NCBI GenBank assembly: GCA_963764345.1 | Contig: CAVXSF010000005.1 | Location: 1-64,000, forward strand | Source: DASQZK01 sp963764345 | GTDB taxonomy: Bacteria; Bacteroidota; Bacteroidia; Bacteroidales; GCA-2748055 | Length of the DNA stretch: 64,000 nucleotides | Direction of reading: 5' to 3' | Part shown: positions 47,193 through 57,569 of the stretch, one piece after another | How positions within the stretch are numbered: the stretch's first letter is position 1 | Layout: every line of letters begins with the position of its first letter | Translations under genes and position numbers: made by a program | The notes under the pieces: generated by a model | The model's input: the letters and a program-made list of their open reading frames with translations, nothing else | What the model was told of the DNA's origin: nothing | Databases searched by the model: none

Positions 47193-48965
47193 TCAATTCA
47201 TTGATGCACCGGTTATCACTTTCATATATTCGTCCAGGTGTTTTTCATAAACATCACGCGGTATCCCTCCATATTTATGGCATACCCACGCCGCATACCC
47301 CACGGCAGCACCCATCTGCCCGGTGGTCCGCATAACTCTCGGTCCGCCAAGACCCACATGTGAACAGCTGAAACAGCGTCCTGCCATGAAGAGGTTTTCA
47401 ATATTGACAGAGTACAGGCACCGGTAGGGTACATAGTACCGTTCCGTTTTGTAAAATATTGCAGTAGAGAGGAAATCAGGACTATTCAGATCAACGAGGT
47501 CATCCTGGTAATGCACATCTACCTCCCGGTCTTCCATAACCACCGCATCGGGAGTCCGGCGGTGCTGCGTTACATCGTTGAACGTAAATATATAATCTCC
47601 TTTCAGCCGTCTGGATTCCCGTTTCCCGATAATGTACGACACCCATTCCAGCTCAAGATTTTCGTTGCCCGGTTTCTGCTTCTCATTGTAAAACGATCCG
47701 TAAATAGCTCTGAACATGTGATCCCTGATTGCTTCGGCATCTTCAGCCTGGTTCAGGTCATCCCTTGAAAACTCCCACTGCCATTCACCATTGGCAGCTG
47801 CATAACGCCCTGCAACTTCTGTCGCCCAGGGCACTTCAGGGAAAATACTTTTCTGATCAGCAGTATCCGATCTCCATAAAACCGATGAACCCATGACCCG
47901 GTTATCGGGATTGGCAGGACTCCACAGTTCACCATATTTACCGTATTCTTCACCATACTGCGTCACCTTCTCCCTGCCGTACATGTACTCAGCACCGGCC
48001 CAGTAACCTATCCAGCCGTCGCCGGTGCAATCGGCAAAAAGAGGAGCGATGAACCGGATACGCTCCCCGGTCGAGGTCTCCCGTGCATCCACAGAAAGGA
48101 TGCGATTGTCCCGGGTGTTGGCCGAATAAGCTCTCCAGTTGAGGAAAAGATGAATATTGGGGTATTTATGGAGATTGTCCATTCTTTTTTCATCCTCTTT
48201 CCCGGCTTCGGGTGAACCATTAGGGTAGTGCTCCGTATCCAGCATCTTCAGGATGCGCTCAAAATAACCATATATCCCCAGGGTATGGACCCTGACCTCG
48301 TTGCTTGCATTTCCTCCTGCCACAGGGCGGTCATGAACCAGCGCCACATTCAGCCCCTGTTCAGCCGCTGCGATAGATGCAGCACATCCGGCGATGCCAC
48401 CCCCGACAACAACCAGGTCGAAGTTCATCTGCCTTTCAGGTACCGGCGATTCCCCTGTCACGGACCTTCTCCAGTCCTTCAATGATTTCAGATCGTCGGG
48501 GGGAGGGATCGCTGCCTTTGAAAGATATACCGCATCACATCGTCCTTCAAAACCGGTAAGGTCTTCAAGCTCCAGCTTAACACTTTTTTTGGTGATATTC
48601 ACAGATCCGGCATTCTGCCAGGCCCAGCCGGGCTCCGTCCCGAGTGTTGCCCCGGCAGGTGTGCCATCTACCAGGAGTCTGAATTCACCAGGGGGTGTCC
48701 ATTCACCGGGCGCCCAGTTTTTGGTTCTTACCCATAGATGATAAAGTCCTGTTTCAGGCAGACGAACCATCGTAAATGCATTTTCAACCGGCTTTCCCAA
48801 ACCATGTGCCAGAAGATAGGGAGATCCCATTTCTTCAACAAACTGAGGATCGACAAGCCAGCCGCCCTTGTGTTCAAAGCTCTCAGCCTCAATAAGCAGA
48901 CTTTGCGAATATCCGGTATAAGATACCTGCATTACAATGAAAAAGGCCATCCACAATTTCTTCAT
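47193..48965 (-). CDS. Secreted FAD-dependent oxidoreductase with N-terminal sandwich domain
   Basis: A 590-residue exported protein (signal KLWMAFFIVMQVSYTGYSQ). Residues about 25-160 form a carbohydrate-binding-like domain (LPETGLYHLWVRTKNWAPGE, EFRLLVDGTPAGATLG). The FAD-binding domain starts near 183 with DLVVVGGGIAGCAASIAAAE and has ADCTGDGWIGYWAGAE and a C-terminal NLFMAGRCFSCSHVGLGGPR. These FAD_oxidored proteins are common in glycan-use loci of Bacteroidota, where some oxidise sugar hydroxyls. It probably acts with the GH27 encoded next to it. Confidence 0.87.
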   Translation of the reverse strand: MKKLWMAFFIVMQVSYTGYSQSLLIEAESFEHKGGWLVDPQFVEEMGSPYLLAHGLGKPVENAFTMVRLPETGLYHLWVRTKNWAPGEWTPPGEFRLLVDGTPAGATLGTEPGWAWQNAGSVNITKKSVKLELEDLTGFEGRCDAVYLSKAAIPPPDDLKSLKDWRRSVTGESPVPERQMNFDLVVVGGGIAGCAASIAAAEQGLNVALVHDRPVAGGNASNEVRVHTLGIYGYFERILKMLDTEHYPNGSPEAGKEDEKRMDNLHKYPNIHLFLNWRAYSANTRDNRILSVDARETSTGERIRFIAPLFADCTGDGWIGYWAGAEYMYGREKVTQYGEEYGKYGELWSPANPDNRVMGSSVLWRSDTADQKSIFPEVPWATEVAGRYAAANGEWQWEFSRDDLNQAEDAEAIRDHMFRAIYGSFYNEKQKPGNENLELEWVSYIIGKRESRRLKGDYIFTFNDVTQHRRTPDAVVMEDREVDVHYQDDLVDLNSPDFLSTAIFYKTERYYVPYRCLYSVNIENLFMAGRCFSCSHVGLGGPRVMRTTGQMGAAVGYAAWVCHKYGGIPRDVYEKHLDEYMKVITGASMN

Positions 48966-49129
48966 ATTTTTTTATTTTGCCGACAACGGATTAGAGCAGG
49001 TTAAAATACGAAAGTTTTACTGAAAATGCAGGCTCAGCCGTTCCTGATTTTTAAATAGCCTAACGGAGGTTACAGGGCTCTAAAAATTTTTGTTACATTC
49101 GCACGTTAACTCAAATACTCCCGAAACAG

Positions 49130-51279
49130 ATGAAAAAGCTCCTCCTCCTGACCCTTCTGGCCGGACTTGTTAGCCTCCTGTGCTCACCAAAGTGCGCAGG
49201 ATAAAAAAATTGACAAACTGCTTTCACAGCTTACCCTTGAAGAAAAGATCTCGATGATCCATGGGAATACCTATTTCACCACGCCACCCGTCGAACGTCT
49301 TGGAATTCCCGGCTTCACACTGTCTGATGGTCCGGCCGGGATCCGTGAGGAAAACAACCTCTCCGACTGGGGTTCTGCAAAATGGACAAACGATTCATCG
49401 GCATACTTCCCGTGTCTTACGGCCCTGGCTTCGACCTGGAATCCTGCGTTAGCCACTGAATTTGGAAAAGCTTACGGAGAAGAGGCCGTCATTCGAAATA
49501 AGTTCATTACCCTGGCACCAGGTATCAACATTCACAGGACCCCGCTGAACGGGAGGAACTGGGAATACCTGAGTGAGGACCCCTACCTGGTGACACAGTT
49601 TGTTCCCAACATCATCAAAGCCGTCCAGAAAGAAGGCATGGCCTCGTGTGTAAAGCATTATGCGCTGAATAACCAGGAAAAAGACCGGAATAGTATCAAT
49701 GTGGAAGCCAGTGAACGTGCGCTCAGGGAAATTTACCTCCCGGGCTTTGAGTCGGCTGTGAAAGAGGGCGGCGCGCTGGCCGTTATGGGCGCATATAATA
49801 AATTCAGGGGCCAGTTCTGCTGCCAGAACAGTTACCTCCTGAAAGATATCCTGAAAGGCGAATGGGGCTTCAAAGGCGTGGTCATCTCCGACTGGGATGC
49901 AGCCCACAGTACCATGGGCGCCGCTGAAAACGGCCTCGATATCGAAATGGGTACCAATAAACCCTTCGATCAGTACTATATGGCCCGGCCTCTGCTGGAT
50001 TCGATCCGGGCAGGAAAAATCGACAGTTCGGTGGTAAACGATAAAGTTCGCCGTATCCTGTATGTCATGTCGCAGCTCAACATGTTCAACAGGCCGTCGT
50101 ATGATACAACCGGCATGGAAGCTAAACTGGCTACACCGGAGCGCCGGCATGTATCACTGGCTATTGCTGAAGAAGCCATTGTCCTTCTTAAAAACAACAA
50201 AAATCTGCTTCCCCTCAATCTGTCATCCGTGAAGAAAATTGCCGTTATCGGCGATAATGCTGTACGGAAACAGTCCCATGGCGGAGGAAGCACCATCATC
50301 AAAGCCAGGTATGAAATAACCCCTCTGGAGGGTATAAAAAACTTCGTGGGCGACCGTGCCGAAGTGACCTGGGAACCCGGCTATAAATACACCCGTACAG
50401 GTTATAACCGTTACAATCCGGCATCAGATACACTGGATTCAGAATTACTGGCCCGTGCCAAAAAAGCCGCTGCAGATGCCGATGTAGTCCTCTTTGTTGG
50501 CGGTCTGAACCACGACTGGGGGCTGGATTGCGAAGGCGGTGACAAAACCAGCCTGCATCTTCCCTATAAACAGGATGAAGTGATTCATGAAATCATGAAA
50601 GTAAATCCAAATACTGTTGTGGTGCTGATCACCGGAGGACCCGTCACCCCGGGTGAATGGCTTGTGAATGCCCCTGCCCTGCTGGAAACGGGGTATATCG
50701 GCAGTGAAACAGGTACAGCCCTGGCAAATGTCCTCTTTCGGCAAAACAAATCCTTCTGGCAAACTCTCCGACACCTGGCCGAAACATCTTGAAGATACAC
50801 CGGCTTTTGCCCTGGGCGAATATCCCGGCAGTGATGGCACCGTGCATTACAACGAAGGGATTTTTGTCGGGTACAGGTACTACGACTCCTACGACGTTGA
50901 ACCCCTTTTCCCGTTCGGATACGGACTTTCCTACACGCACTTTGAGTATTCGGACCTGGCCCTTGACAAAACAGGAGATCACCGGTATAATGTTACGTTT
51001 ACCATTAAAAATACGGGTGGCAGAACAGGTAAAGAAACGGCTGAAGTGTACGTAAGTGACAAAAAATCGTCCTTACCACGTCCTGTGAAAGAACTTAAGG
51101 GATTTTCCAAAGTTGAAATCATGCCGGACAGTTCTGCCAGGGTCAGTGTCCCTCTGGATGAAAAGTCGTTCAGCTATTATGATCCGGCTAAAGGCTGGAT
51201 CCTCGAACCCGGTGAATTCGATATTCTTGTCGGAGCATCATCGCGAGATATCAGGCTGAAGGGAACTGTGACGGAATAA
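49130..51279 (+). pseudogene. GH3 beta-glucosidase, two frameshifts
   Basis: Across frames this is a complete GH3 lipoprotein of about 715 residues. It starts MKKLLLLTLLAG with lipobox LASCAHQ after a frame change near 49164, then DKLLSQLTLEEKISMIHGN, the TIM barrel with nucleophile Asp in GFKGVVISDWDAAHS, the C-terminal alpha/beta domain, and an FN3-type domain (YGLSYTHFEYSD, TGKETAEVYV). The second break is an extra T in the run at 50736-50738; correcting it gives LFGKTNPSGKLSDTWP, a strongly conserved segment. It would hydrolyse terminal beta-glucosides or beta-xylosides. Both breaks look like sequencing errors. It is divergent from the FAD oxidoreductase gene. Confidence 0.88.
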
Positions 51280-51291
51280 AGGCTTAATCTT

Positions 51292-53217
51292 TTAAACATC
51301 CGGAACATTCTTTTTCTTCAGGACACACTTCTGGTTGTCATACTTTGCTACCTCTTCAAAAAAGCGGACGAAAGAAGGATACTGATCAGGCGGGTAAGTC
51401 CCTTTGTTAAGGGAAAATTTCCTGATAAAGGTAACCTGGTTTCCGGAAGCAGATATCCCGGCAGAATAGCTCCCGAATATTGAATCCCCGATGCGGACAG
51501 ATGCCGGTATCTTTTCGGTTTCATAATTTATCGGTATCTGATACACAATCGTATCGATTTTGGCATACGACCTCCGGATAAAAATGTCCGTTTCCCGTTT
51601 GCTGATATTTACCGGAAGTCCGTCTTCCCTGTCAAATACATTTAACGGAAGAATGATCCGGTCCCCTGCCGGGGTAGCCAAACCCTGTATATCCATATTA
51701 ATTTCCTGATCCAGGTAAGGTCTGAAGGACTTGTTTTCTTCAAACCTGAAACCGATCAGGTGAAAGCCGGGAACATCCAGTCTGTCACTGATCATTTTCT
51801 TTTTTTCCTGGTCGTCGACATGCAGTATTTTGTTCATTTCATCATAGAAAATGCCTGAGTACCTGGTCTTTTCTTTGGCAGTGGCATCCGTTTTTTCATG
51901 GAGGGTTACCGTACATGTGGTATACTTTGTATTCTCCTCTGCCGGATAAATTTTCGTATGAACCACCACTCCGCCGGTATCCGTAATAACAAGAGCCTCA
52001 CGATCATCCGTAAATTCGCCGGTAAAACCGAAAGGAATATACTGGCTGGTACATTCCAGCCAGATCGTATCCTGCTTCACCGGTACACACAGAATAGCAT
52101 GGTTAAACTGGTTTGACGGAAAATCTTTCAAAAGAAATGGAGCGTCCTTACCTGCCCTGATGAGAGTATAGTATGACCTGATCCCGGCAACTTCCAGAAG
52201 TGACTTCATATAATTGGTCAGGGCTTTACAGTCTCCATACGACAATTCGTCCACCGTTTTTGCACTGAATGGCTGCCACCCTCCGATGCCGACCTGGATA
52301 CTTACATACCGCGTTTTATTCTGCATGTACTGATACAAGATCCTGATTTTGTCAATCGTATCAGGAACCTGCGACACCATTTCTTTTATATGTTCCTGTG
52401 TCTCTTCACCGAGGACATCCTGACCCTTATTAAGCTGGTTTATCCACAATCCGAAATCTTTCCAGGAATCCGTTCTTCCCGGATAATGGTCTATTTCAAA
52501 GTGGTCTGGCGCAAGGTATACCACGGCAAAAGACTCTGGGAAAGGCAAACCGAAAGATTCCCTGGTTTTTGCTTCAACGTCTGATGTCTGCCAGGTATAC
52601 GTAATGAATTTAGCACCCTTTTTAATGTCCGGCGCCAAATGGATGTTCTTTTCAAAGTATCTTAATTCAAAACCTGAAGGCATGATGACTTCATACGAAG
52701 AATGTTCTGAAGAGACATTATAGTCGTCAACGGGCATCCAGTCAGGATAATCAAGGATTCCGTCATAATGTATCTCATATGTATATTCAACGGTAAAGGG
52801 AACGGTTCTGAATTTCGGATTTATGGCCTTGACCCGGGTATCCTCAAACAGTGAAAACCCCGATATTGCACTAAAATCGACAACTTCAAGACTGCTTTTA
52901 TTTTTCACAAGGTTTCCGCCTGAATCGTATATTTTTGCCTTTATATTTTTTACTGAAGAAAACTTGTCATAAGGCTGAATGAACCAGGATCTGTTCAACC
53001 CATTTTCATTTAAAATGGTAATGGCATATTTAACCTTATAGACAGCCTTACCCGGCGACATAACCTCAAGAAGGGCTGACTTATCCCGGATCACTGCTTT
53101 TGCATTTTTGACCAGATTTTCAGGAATATCCGAAACCCGGTAATGGATCCCTTTTGTGAAAGCACTCTGATAACTGAAACTTACAGCCAGAGCTAAAAAT
53201 ATAAACCGTTTAATCAT
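51292..53217 (-). CDS. DUF3857 protein with transglutaminase-like domain
   Basis: A 641-residue exported protein (signal FIFLALAVSFSYQSAFTKG). The N-terminal DUF3857 (about 30-220; YAITILNENGLN, FRTVPFTVEYTYEI) is followed by a transglutaminase-core domain (about 260-400; RYVSIQVGIGGWQPFSAKTV, the Cys in LSYGDCKALTNYMKSLL, the His in FNHAILCVP). The last part is a DUF3858-like sandwich. Its role is unknown, probably periplasmic peptide or protein processing. The gene lies one base after its larger paralogue. Confidence 0.88.
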   Translation of the reverse strand: MIKRFIFLALAVSFSYQSAFTKGIHYRVSDIPENLVKNAKAVIRDKSALLEVMSPGKAVYKVKYAITILNENGLNRSWFIQPYDKFSSVKNIKAKIYDSGGNLVKNKSSLEVVDFSAISGFSLFEDTRVKAINPKFRTVPFTVEYTYEIHYDGILDYPDWMPVDDYNVSSEHSSYEVIMPSGFELRYFEKNIHLAPDIKKGAKFITYTWQTSDVEAKTRESFGLPFPESFAVVYLAPDHFEIDHYPGRTDSWKDFGLWINQLNKGQDVLGEETQEHIKEMVSQVPDTIDKIRILYQYMQNKTRYVSIQVGIGGWQPFSAKTVDELSYGDCKALTNYMKSLLEVAGIRSYYTLIRAGKDAPFLLKDFPSNQFNHAILCVPVKQDTIWLECTSQYIPFGFTGEFTDDREALVITDTGGVVVHTKIYPAEENTKYTTCTVTLHEKTDATAKEKTRYSGIFYDEMNKILHVDDQEKKKMISDRLDVPGFHLIGFRFEENKSFRPYLDQEINMDIQGLATPAGDRIILPLNVFDREDGLPVNISKRETDIFIRRSYAKIDTIVYQIPINYETEKIPASVRIGDSIFGSYSAGISASGNQVTFIRKFSLNKGTYPPDQYPSFVRFFEEVAKYDNQKCVLKKKNVPDV

Positions 53218-53218
53218 A

Positions 53219-55075
53219 TCAATTCACTTTCAGTGTCACCGTTTCCGCATTTTTCGCAATCATGTTTATGAAGAATTCTCTCAAAGCCGCATATTCTGCA
53301 GGAGCGAAAACAGCTTTGTTTATAGTATATCTGAAGTTTAGCATAATCCCGTTCCCGCTGTCTGAAACCTGGTAGAGGAAGGAGGCTGATTTATCCGGCA
53401 GGCTCATCTGCACCGGCTTGGGCAAACCGGTTACCACATAATTTGCAGGCAGAGATATATTGACAATGACATTTTTTTCAGTCAGACAGGAAAAATCAAC
53501 CGGGTATTTCCGGTCTTCCAACCGGAATGGATTCTCATCCATCTTGTCATAAAACAGAGGATTGAAATATAGCTCATCCCCGATCTGGTTCACCTGTCCG
53601 TCAATTGAGATATTGTATATATCTTTTACCGGCAGTCTCAGGCTGTCCAGATTCTCCAGGTCAGCATTAAGGATTTTCAGCCCTGTTTTTTCTTTACTAA
53701 AATCCTCCAGGAATTCATTTTCACTGTTGAATGAATGATATTTTTTCCTGAAATTATACCCCGCATAATAATACCTGGCATGACTTAAACTGCCGGTAAA
53801 ATTTAAATCCTTTTTTAGCTGGAGGTTATAATAGACGAGCTCCTTATCTTTTTTATCCGTCGTCAAATCTATCCACCGGGATTGATCGCCGTTGACAAGG
53901 CGTCCCTGCCAGTTGAGGCATTTCTCAGGTAACAGATCAAACGGTGAGTAATCCTCTGTAGCATCAAACATATATGTTTTCTCAGCTGTTTTAACGTACA
54001 CGATAACATGATTGAGTTTTCGGAATGCTACATAAGAAGGGGAAAGCATTCCGTTTTTTCGTGTGCTCAGTACTACCGGATAAGCTTCAATACCCAGCTT
54101 TTTTATTAATTGTAAAAGGGATAGGTTTATATCAGCTGAATTCCCTATACCTTTTTTGAAGGTATAGGACAAATTCGGATTGGACGCGAAGAGATTCTGA
54201 TTGTGGTCCCATTTGATTCTCTTGATGGTATCATAGGCAGCGGCAATTTTTTCTTCATCCGTATGAGTTGCATGCTCTATTTCATCAGCTATATCATTCA
54301 GATACCTCGAGGCCTTCAGGGCAATCCCGAAATTAGAGGAATTTTCAAGCTGGAAACTTATGGCATTCCAATCGGGCGCCAAATAAAACAGGATGAGAGA
54401 GTACATATCAAAATCAAATTTGGTCATGTAATTCTCTCTTGAATTCATGAAAGGCTCATCCTTGAAAGCCGGAACATCTTTCGCAACCCAACGGTAATCC
54501 GACTGAATAAACAATGGTTCAAAACCGTAAAAATATTTTCTGAACCTGAAAGTCGAATAAGGTTCAATTTTCATTTCACTCCATACAACAGGTATGGTCT
54601 CCTGAAAATGCCAATCATAAGGAACACCCACAACTTTAAATTCGAGATCAATAACAGATCCCTCTTTAACATTGGGCATGGCAACCCTTGAATTGAAATA
54701 CCCGTCAGTAATCTTTTCGGTATAAATGTCGGAATTGCGCAGCTTTTCTTTTACCACCTCCCCGTTTTCAAGGTTATATGTAAATCCGCTGATACTTGCT
54801 TTGGAAGATGTTGAGAAAATATGATTGGCCCAGGAATACCCTTCTTTTTTCAGAATCTTGATTCTCAGGACTCTTACGAACTGGGGAATCCTGGGAATGA
54901 AATAGCCATAATCACACAGGATGACTGCAGCAGCGGAAGTGTCTTTATCATACACTTTCATTTCAAGAGCTGCCCTGTCAACCTTTCCAAATTTAACCGG
55001 CGCGTCCTGCGCATTTACTTTGTGACTGATAACTACCAGCATACAAAGGCTCAATAGAATTTTAATTCTTATCAT
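53219..55075 (-). CDS. DUF3857 paralogue with a Ser in the transglutaminase Cys position
   Basis: A 618-residue exported protein; the ATG at 55075 gives the signal peptide KILLSLCMLVVISHKVNAQ and is preferred over a longer in-frame start. The architecture matches the downstream gene (DUF3857, transglutaminase core, C-terminal sandwich), with His in LNHVIVYV and Asp in FDATEDYS. The catalytic segment reads GIGNSADINLSLL, with Ser where the neighbour has Cys (GDCKAL). The two genes are one base apart, so they probably form a pair in which this member is non-catalytic. Confidence 0.88.
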   Translation of the reverse strand: MIRIKILLSLCMLVVISHKVNAQDAPVKFGKVDRAALEMKVYDKDTSAAAVILCDYGYFIPRIPQFVRVLRIKILKKEGYSWANHIFSTSSKASISGFTYNLENGEVVKEKLRNSDIYTEKITDGYFNSRVAMPNVKEGSVIDLEFKVVGVPYDWHFQETIPVVWSEMKIEPYSTFRFRKYFYGFEPLFIQSDYRWVAKDVPAFKDEPFMNSRENYMTKFDFDMYSLILFYLAPDWNAISFQLENSSNFGIALKASRYLNDIADEIEHATHTDEEKIAAAYDTIKRIKWDHNQNLFASNPNLSYTFKKGIGNSADINLSLLQLIKKLGIEAYPVVLSTRKNGMLSPSYVAFRKLNHVIVYVKTAEKTYMFDATEDYSPFDLLPEKCLNWQGRLVNGDQSRWIDLTTDKKDKELVYYNLQLKKDLNFTGSLSHARYYYAGYNFRKKYHSFNSENEFLEDFSKEKTGLKILNADLENLDSLRLPVKDIYNISIDGQVNQIGDELYFNPLFYDKMDENPFRLEDRKYPVDFSCLTEKNVIVNISLPANYVVTGLPKPVQMSLPDKSASFLYQVSDSGNGIMLNFRYTINKAVFAPAEYAALREFFINMIAKNAETVTLKVN

Positions 55076-55399
55076 CGATAAACTTTTTAACCAGTCCTTT
55101 CCCGGACTATTCCTGTATCTGACTGAAAATTTAAAAACCAGACAAGCGATATAATCTGTTTTGTCTTTTTTTACGACAAACCTGTCCGGGCATTTTACCG
55201 TTTCAATTATGAAAATAATAATTTTTTCCCGGCAGGGAAATTCATTGGTCAAAAACTGGAAAATATCCGCCAGAATGAAGGATGGAGAATTATGAATGAG
55301 GTAAGGAGGGGGCTAAAAAGTAGAGGTGATATAGCTTTTCTTTCAGATTATAACAGCCCTTCGACTTGAGGGACCACTTTCGACTTCAGGGACCGCTAC
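55076..55399. other. Intergenic, nothing recognised
   Basis: About 320 bases containing a short direct repeat (CGACTT with AGGGACC, twice near 55365-55390) and no supported gene. Confidence 0.4.
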
Positions 55400-56281
55400 T
55401 TAGTGTGAACTGATGAAAGGTTCGCCTGCCGGAATAAAAACGACCGGTACTTCAGGTATAAATCCTTTTAGCCAATCGGTGCACCAAACCATCCCTGCTT
55501 CTTCGGAGAGTGCATGACCGGTAATGATCAGGGCCTTATGCCTTCCCTGTTGAACGGCATCCCTGGCATATTCGACCGTTTCCCATTCACGGGATTCACC
55601 GGTAAGCACAACCTCAACCCCGGGTTCTTCCAGCATGTTTATCTGGGAGGACGAAGACGGCGCCCCGACAACCATACCAAGAGTTGTAAACTTCATATCC
55701 GGATCACCAATACATCTTATGGCATCTGTTCCGAATAACCCGGAAAGGTAGTTTACATATTCACCCACCGTGGTCTCCTTCAACTTAAAAACCGGAGAGG
55801 GAAAGCCTTTCTGCGGATCGGGAAGACCAAGTTTTTCGATCATGCCTGCCTCGATGCCGTCGGGGTTCATCCGGTGAATATGGTCATGAAAACGAAAAAT
55901 GACAAGGCCGTGATCCCTGATGTATTTTTGCTTTTCTTCGAAAACGCTGTTCCCTGCCAGGTTTGAAGTCTGATCCAGGTGATTATAAAATGTCGGCTCG
56001 TGAGTAATGACCATGTTACAACCTTTTTCCACAGCCTGACGCAAGACATCCATGGTTGCCGTGAAACAGACTGCAATGCCGGTGACTCTGGTGGCCGGAT
56101 TTCCAGCTTTGATCACATCCACGGTTTCCCCGCTCCAGGAAACACCACTCTGCTCCCTGATACGGTCAATGACACTGGCGGCTGACAGGGGCTGAAGTGC
56201 TGAAGTCTGTGCCTTGATGGATGCTATATTTAAAACGGTAAGCATACAGACAGTTAAAACTGTAATCATATATTTATTCAT
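55400..56281 (-). CDS. Exported Nif3-like dinuclear metal-centre protein
   Basis: A 293-residue Nif3/YbgI-like protein: CNMVITHEPTFYNH supplies two metal His residues, FHDHIHRMNPDGIEAGM a third region, and the C-terminal half has VVLTGESREWETVEYARD and ITGHALSEEAGM. Normal family members are cytosolic; this one has a clear signal peptide (ITVLTVCMLTVLNIASIKAQ). A periplasmic metal-dependent hydrolase or binding protein is inferred. It lies 34 bases after a GH172 gene on the same strand. Confidence 0.85.
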   Translation of the reverse strand: MNKYMITVLTVCMLTVLNIASIKAQTSALQPLSAASVIDRIREQSGVSWSGETVDVIKAGNPATRVTGIAVCFTATMDVLRQAVEKGCNMVITHEPTFYNHLDQTSNLAGNSVFEEKQKYIRDHGLVIFRFHDHIHRMNPDGIEAGMIEKLGLPDPQKGFPSPVFKLKETTVGEYVNYLSGLFGTDAIRCIGDPDMKFTTLGMVVGAPSSSSQINMLEEPGVEVVLTGESREWETVEYARDAVQQGRHKALIITGHALSEEAGMVWCTDWLKGFIPEVPVVFIPAGEPFISSH

Positions 56282-56315
56282 ATTTGCACGCGTTTGGTTA
56301 TCGGTGTATCAGGAT

Positions 56316-57569
56316 CTACTTACTCTTCAGATTCCACGTCCGGATGGCCAGAGGCTGAATTTCCGGTAAAGAGTCTGAAGGTGTGTCCAGGTAAAAATAT
56401 ACGGTGGCTGCCACATCATCGGAACGGTAAAAATTGGTCCAGGCTTCGTCACCCGGAAGATCCGGAGATTCAAGGTCTGCAATACTGTCCTTGTGAAAGA
56501 TCATGGCCATTGGAGGTTCAGGTTTGTTTACGGTCACAGGTATGAGAGGTACATGACGTTTCAGCATATCAATAACCTGCCTTTTTGCCGCTCCTCCCAT
56601 CTGTTGTATCGTCACCTTGCAATCACTGCTGAAATACACCGGATCTTTGATATGAAACCGGTAGAAGGACCACTGAAGGTTTTCAGGATCGGCAACGGAA
56701 CAGCCGGAATATTCATTGAAAAATTTGCTCTGCCCCCATGCCGTGCCAATGTAATCTTCTGTCCCGGTGCCAACAAGGGTCGGGAAATCACGGTCGCCGT
56801 TGAGGTATATTTTGACTTCTCCTTCACCCCACCAGTAGGGCTGGTAAAGCGGGTTGGCATTCACGCTGATATTTGTGCCAAGAAACCGGCCCTTGCCCAT
56901 GGTCTCAGGCAAAATTTCAAAATCCGTGCCCGGAGTGGTCGTCGTGTCGCGATGCCAGTAACTGTGAAAATACATGTAGTCGTCATTCCACGTTTTCATC
57001 AGTTGCAGGTCGACATCATAAAAAATCATTTCAATATCGTAAGGCAGTTCATTCACGATCTCAATCTTTGCGTGTTTTTTGAAAGGCATCTGGACGAAGG
57101 AATTGAACGACCTGCCTTCCGGACTGGCAAACAGTGCATTCTGAAATGTCGCCGTTTTTCCCAGGCCGACACTGAAAAAATCACCGAAAGGTACTTCAAC
57201 AGCCGGCTTCTCTTCCCCGTCCCAGTACATTTTCAACACCAGGCCCCTGAGCGTATATTCCGAGCGGTCGGAGATGGTGAACCACATCCGGTTAATGATC
57301 CCGGGCCCTGCAATGTCAACCAGCGAAAGGATTTGTCCTGCGTGGATCATATCAGAAGGATGTCCTTTTGCCCCGTTGTTTTCCATCCCGCCTTTGCCTT
57401 TTTCACCGGTACGATTCTCAAAGCTGATCCAGCGGGGCTCAATGTTTGCTGAATATTCATACATTGAAGAAGGATAGGCTGCAGTGTCCGACTGTTTCTT
57501 ATTATCCATGGTATTACAACTAAAAAGTGCAACTGTTAAAACAAGCGTGGTAAAGATAGTGAGTTTCAT
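56316..57569 (-). CDS. DUF2961/GH172 family lipoprotein
   Basis: A 417-residue lipoprotein (VLTVALFSCNTM) with the DUF2961 fold now classed as GH172. Landmarks are ISFENRTGEKGKGGMEN, IAGPGIINRMWFTI, VEVPFGDFFSVGLG and the catalytic-region FPTLVGTGTEDYIGTAWG. Characterised members act on difructose dianhydride or alpha-D-arabinofuranosyl linkages as multimers of double jelly-rolls. The substrate here is uncertain. It is upstream of the exported Nif3-like gene and probably cotranscribed with it. Confidence 0.9.
   Translation of the reverse strand: MKLTIFTTLVLTVALFSCNTMDNKKQSDTAAYPSSMYEYSANIEPRWISFENRTGEKGKGGMENNGAKGHPSDMIHAGQILSLVDIAGPGIINRMWFTISDRSEYTLRGLVLKMYWDGEEKPAVEVPFGDFFSVGLGKTATFQNALFASPEGRSFNSFVQMPFKKHAKIEIVNELPYDIEMIFYDVDLQLMKTWNDDYMYFHSYWHRDTTTTPGTDFEILPETMGKGRFLGTNISVNANPLYQPYWWGEGEVKIYLNGDRDFPTLVGTGTEDYIGTAWGQSKFFNEYSGCSVADPENLQWSFYRFHIKDPVYFSSDCKVTIQQMGGAAKRQVIDMLKRHVPLIPVTVNKPEPPMAMIFHKDSIADLESPDLPGDEAWTNFYRSDDVAATVYFYLDTPSDSLPEIQPLAIRTWNLKSK

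Noticed and set aside
56493..57452. 319-codon frame antisense to the GH172 gene
   Set aside because: A shadow of a well-supported GH172 gene in codon register.
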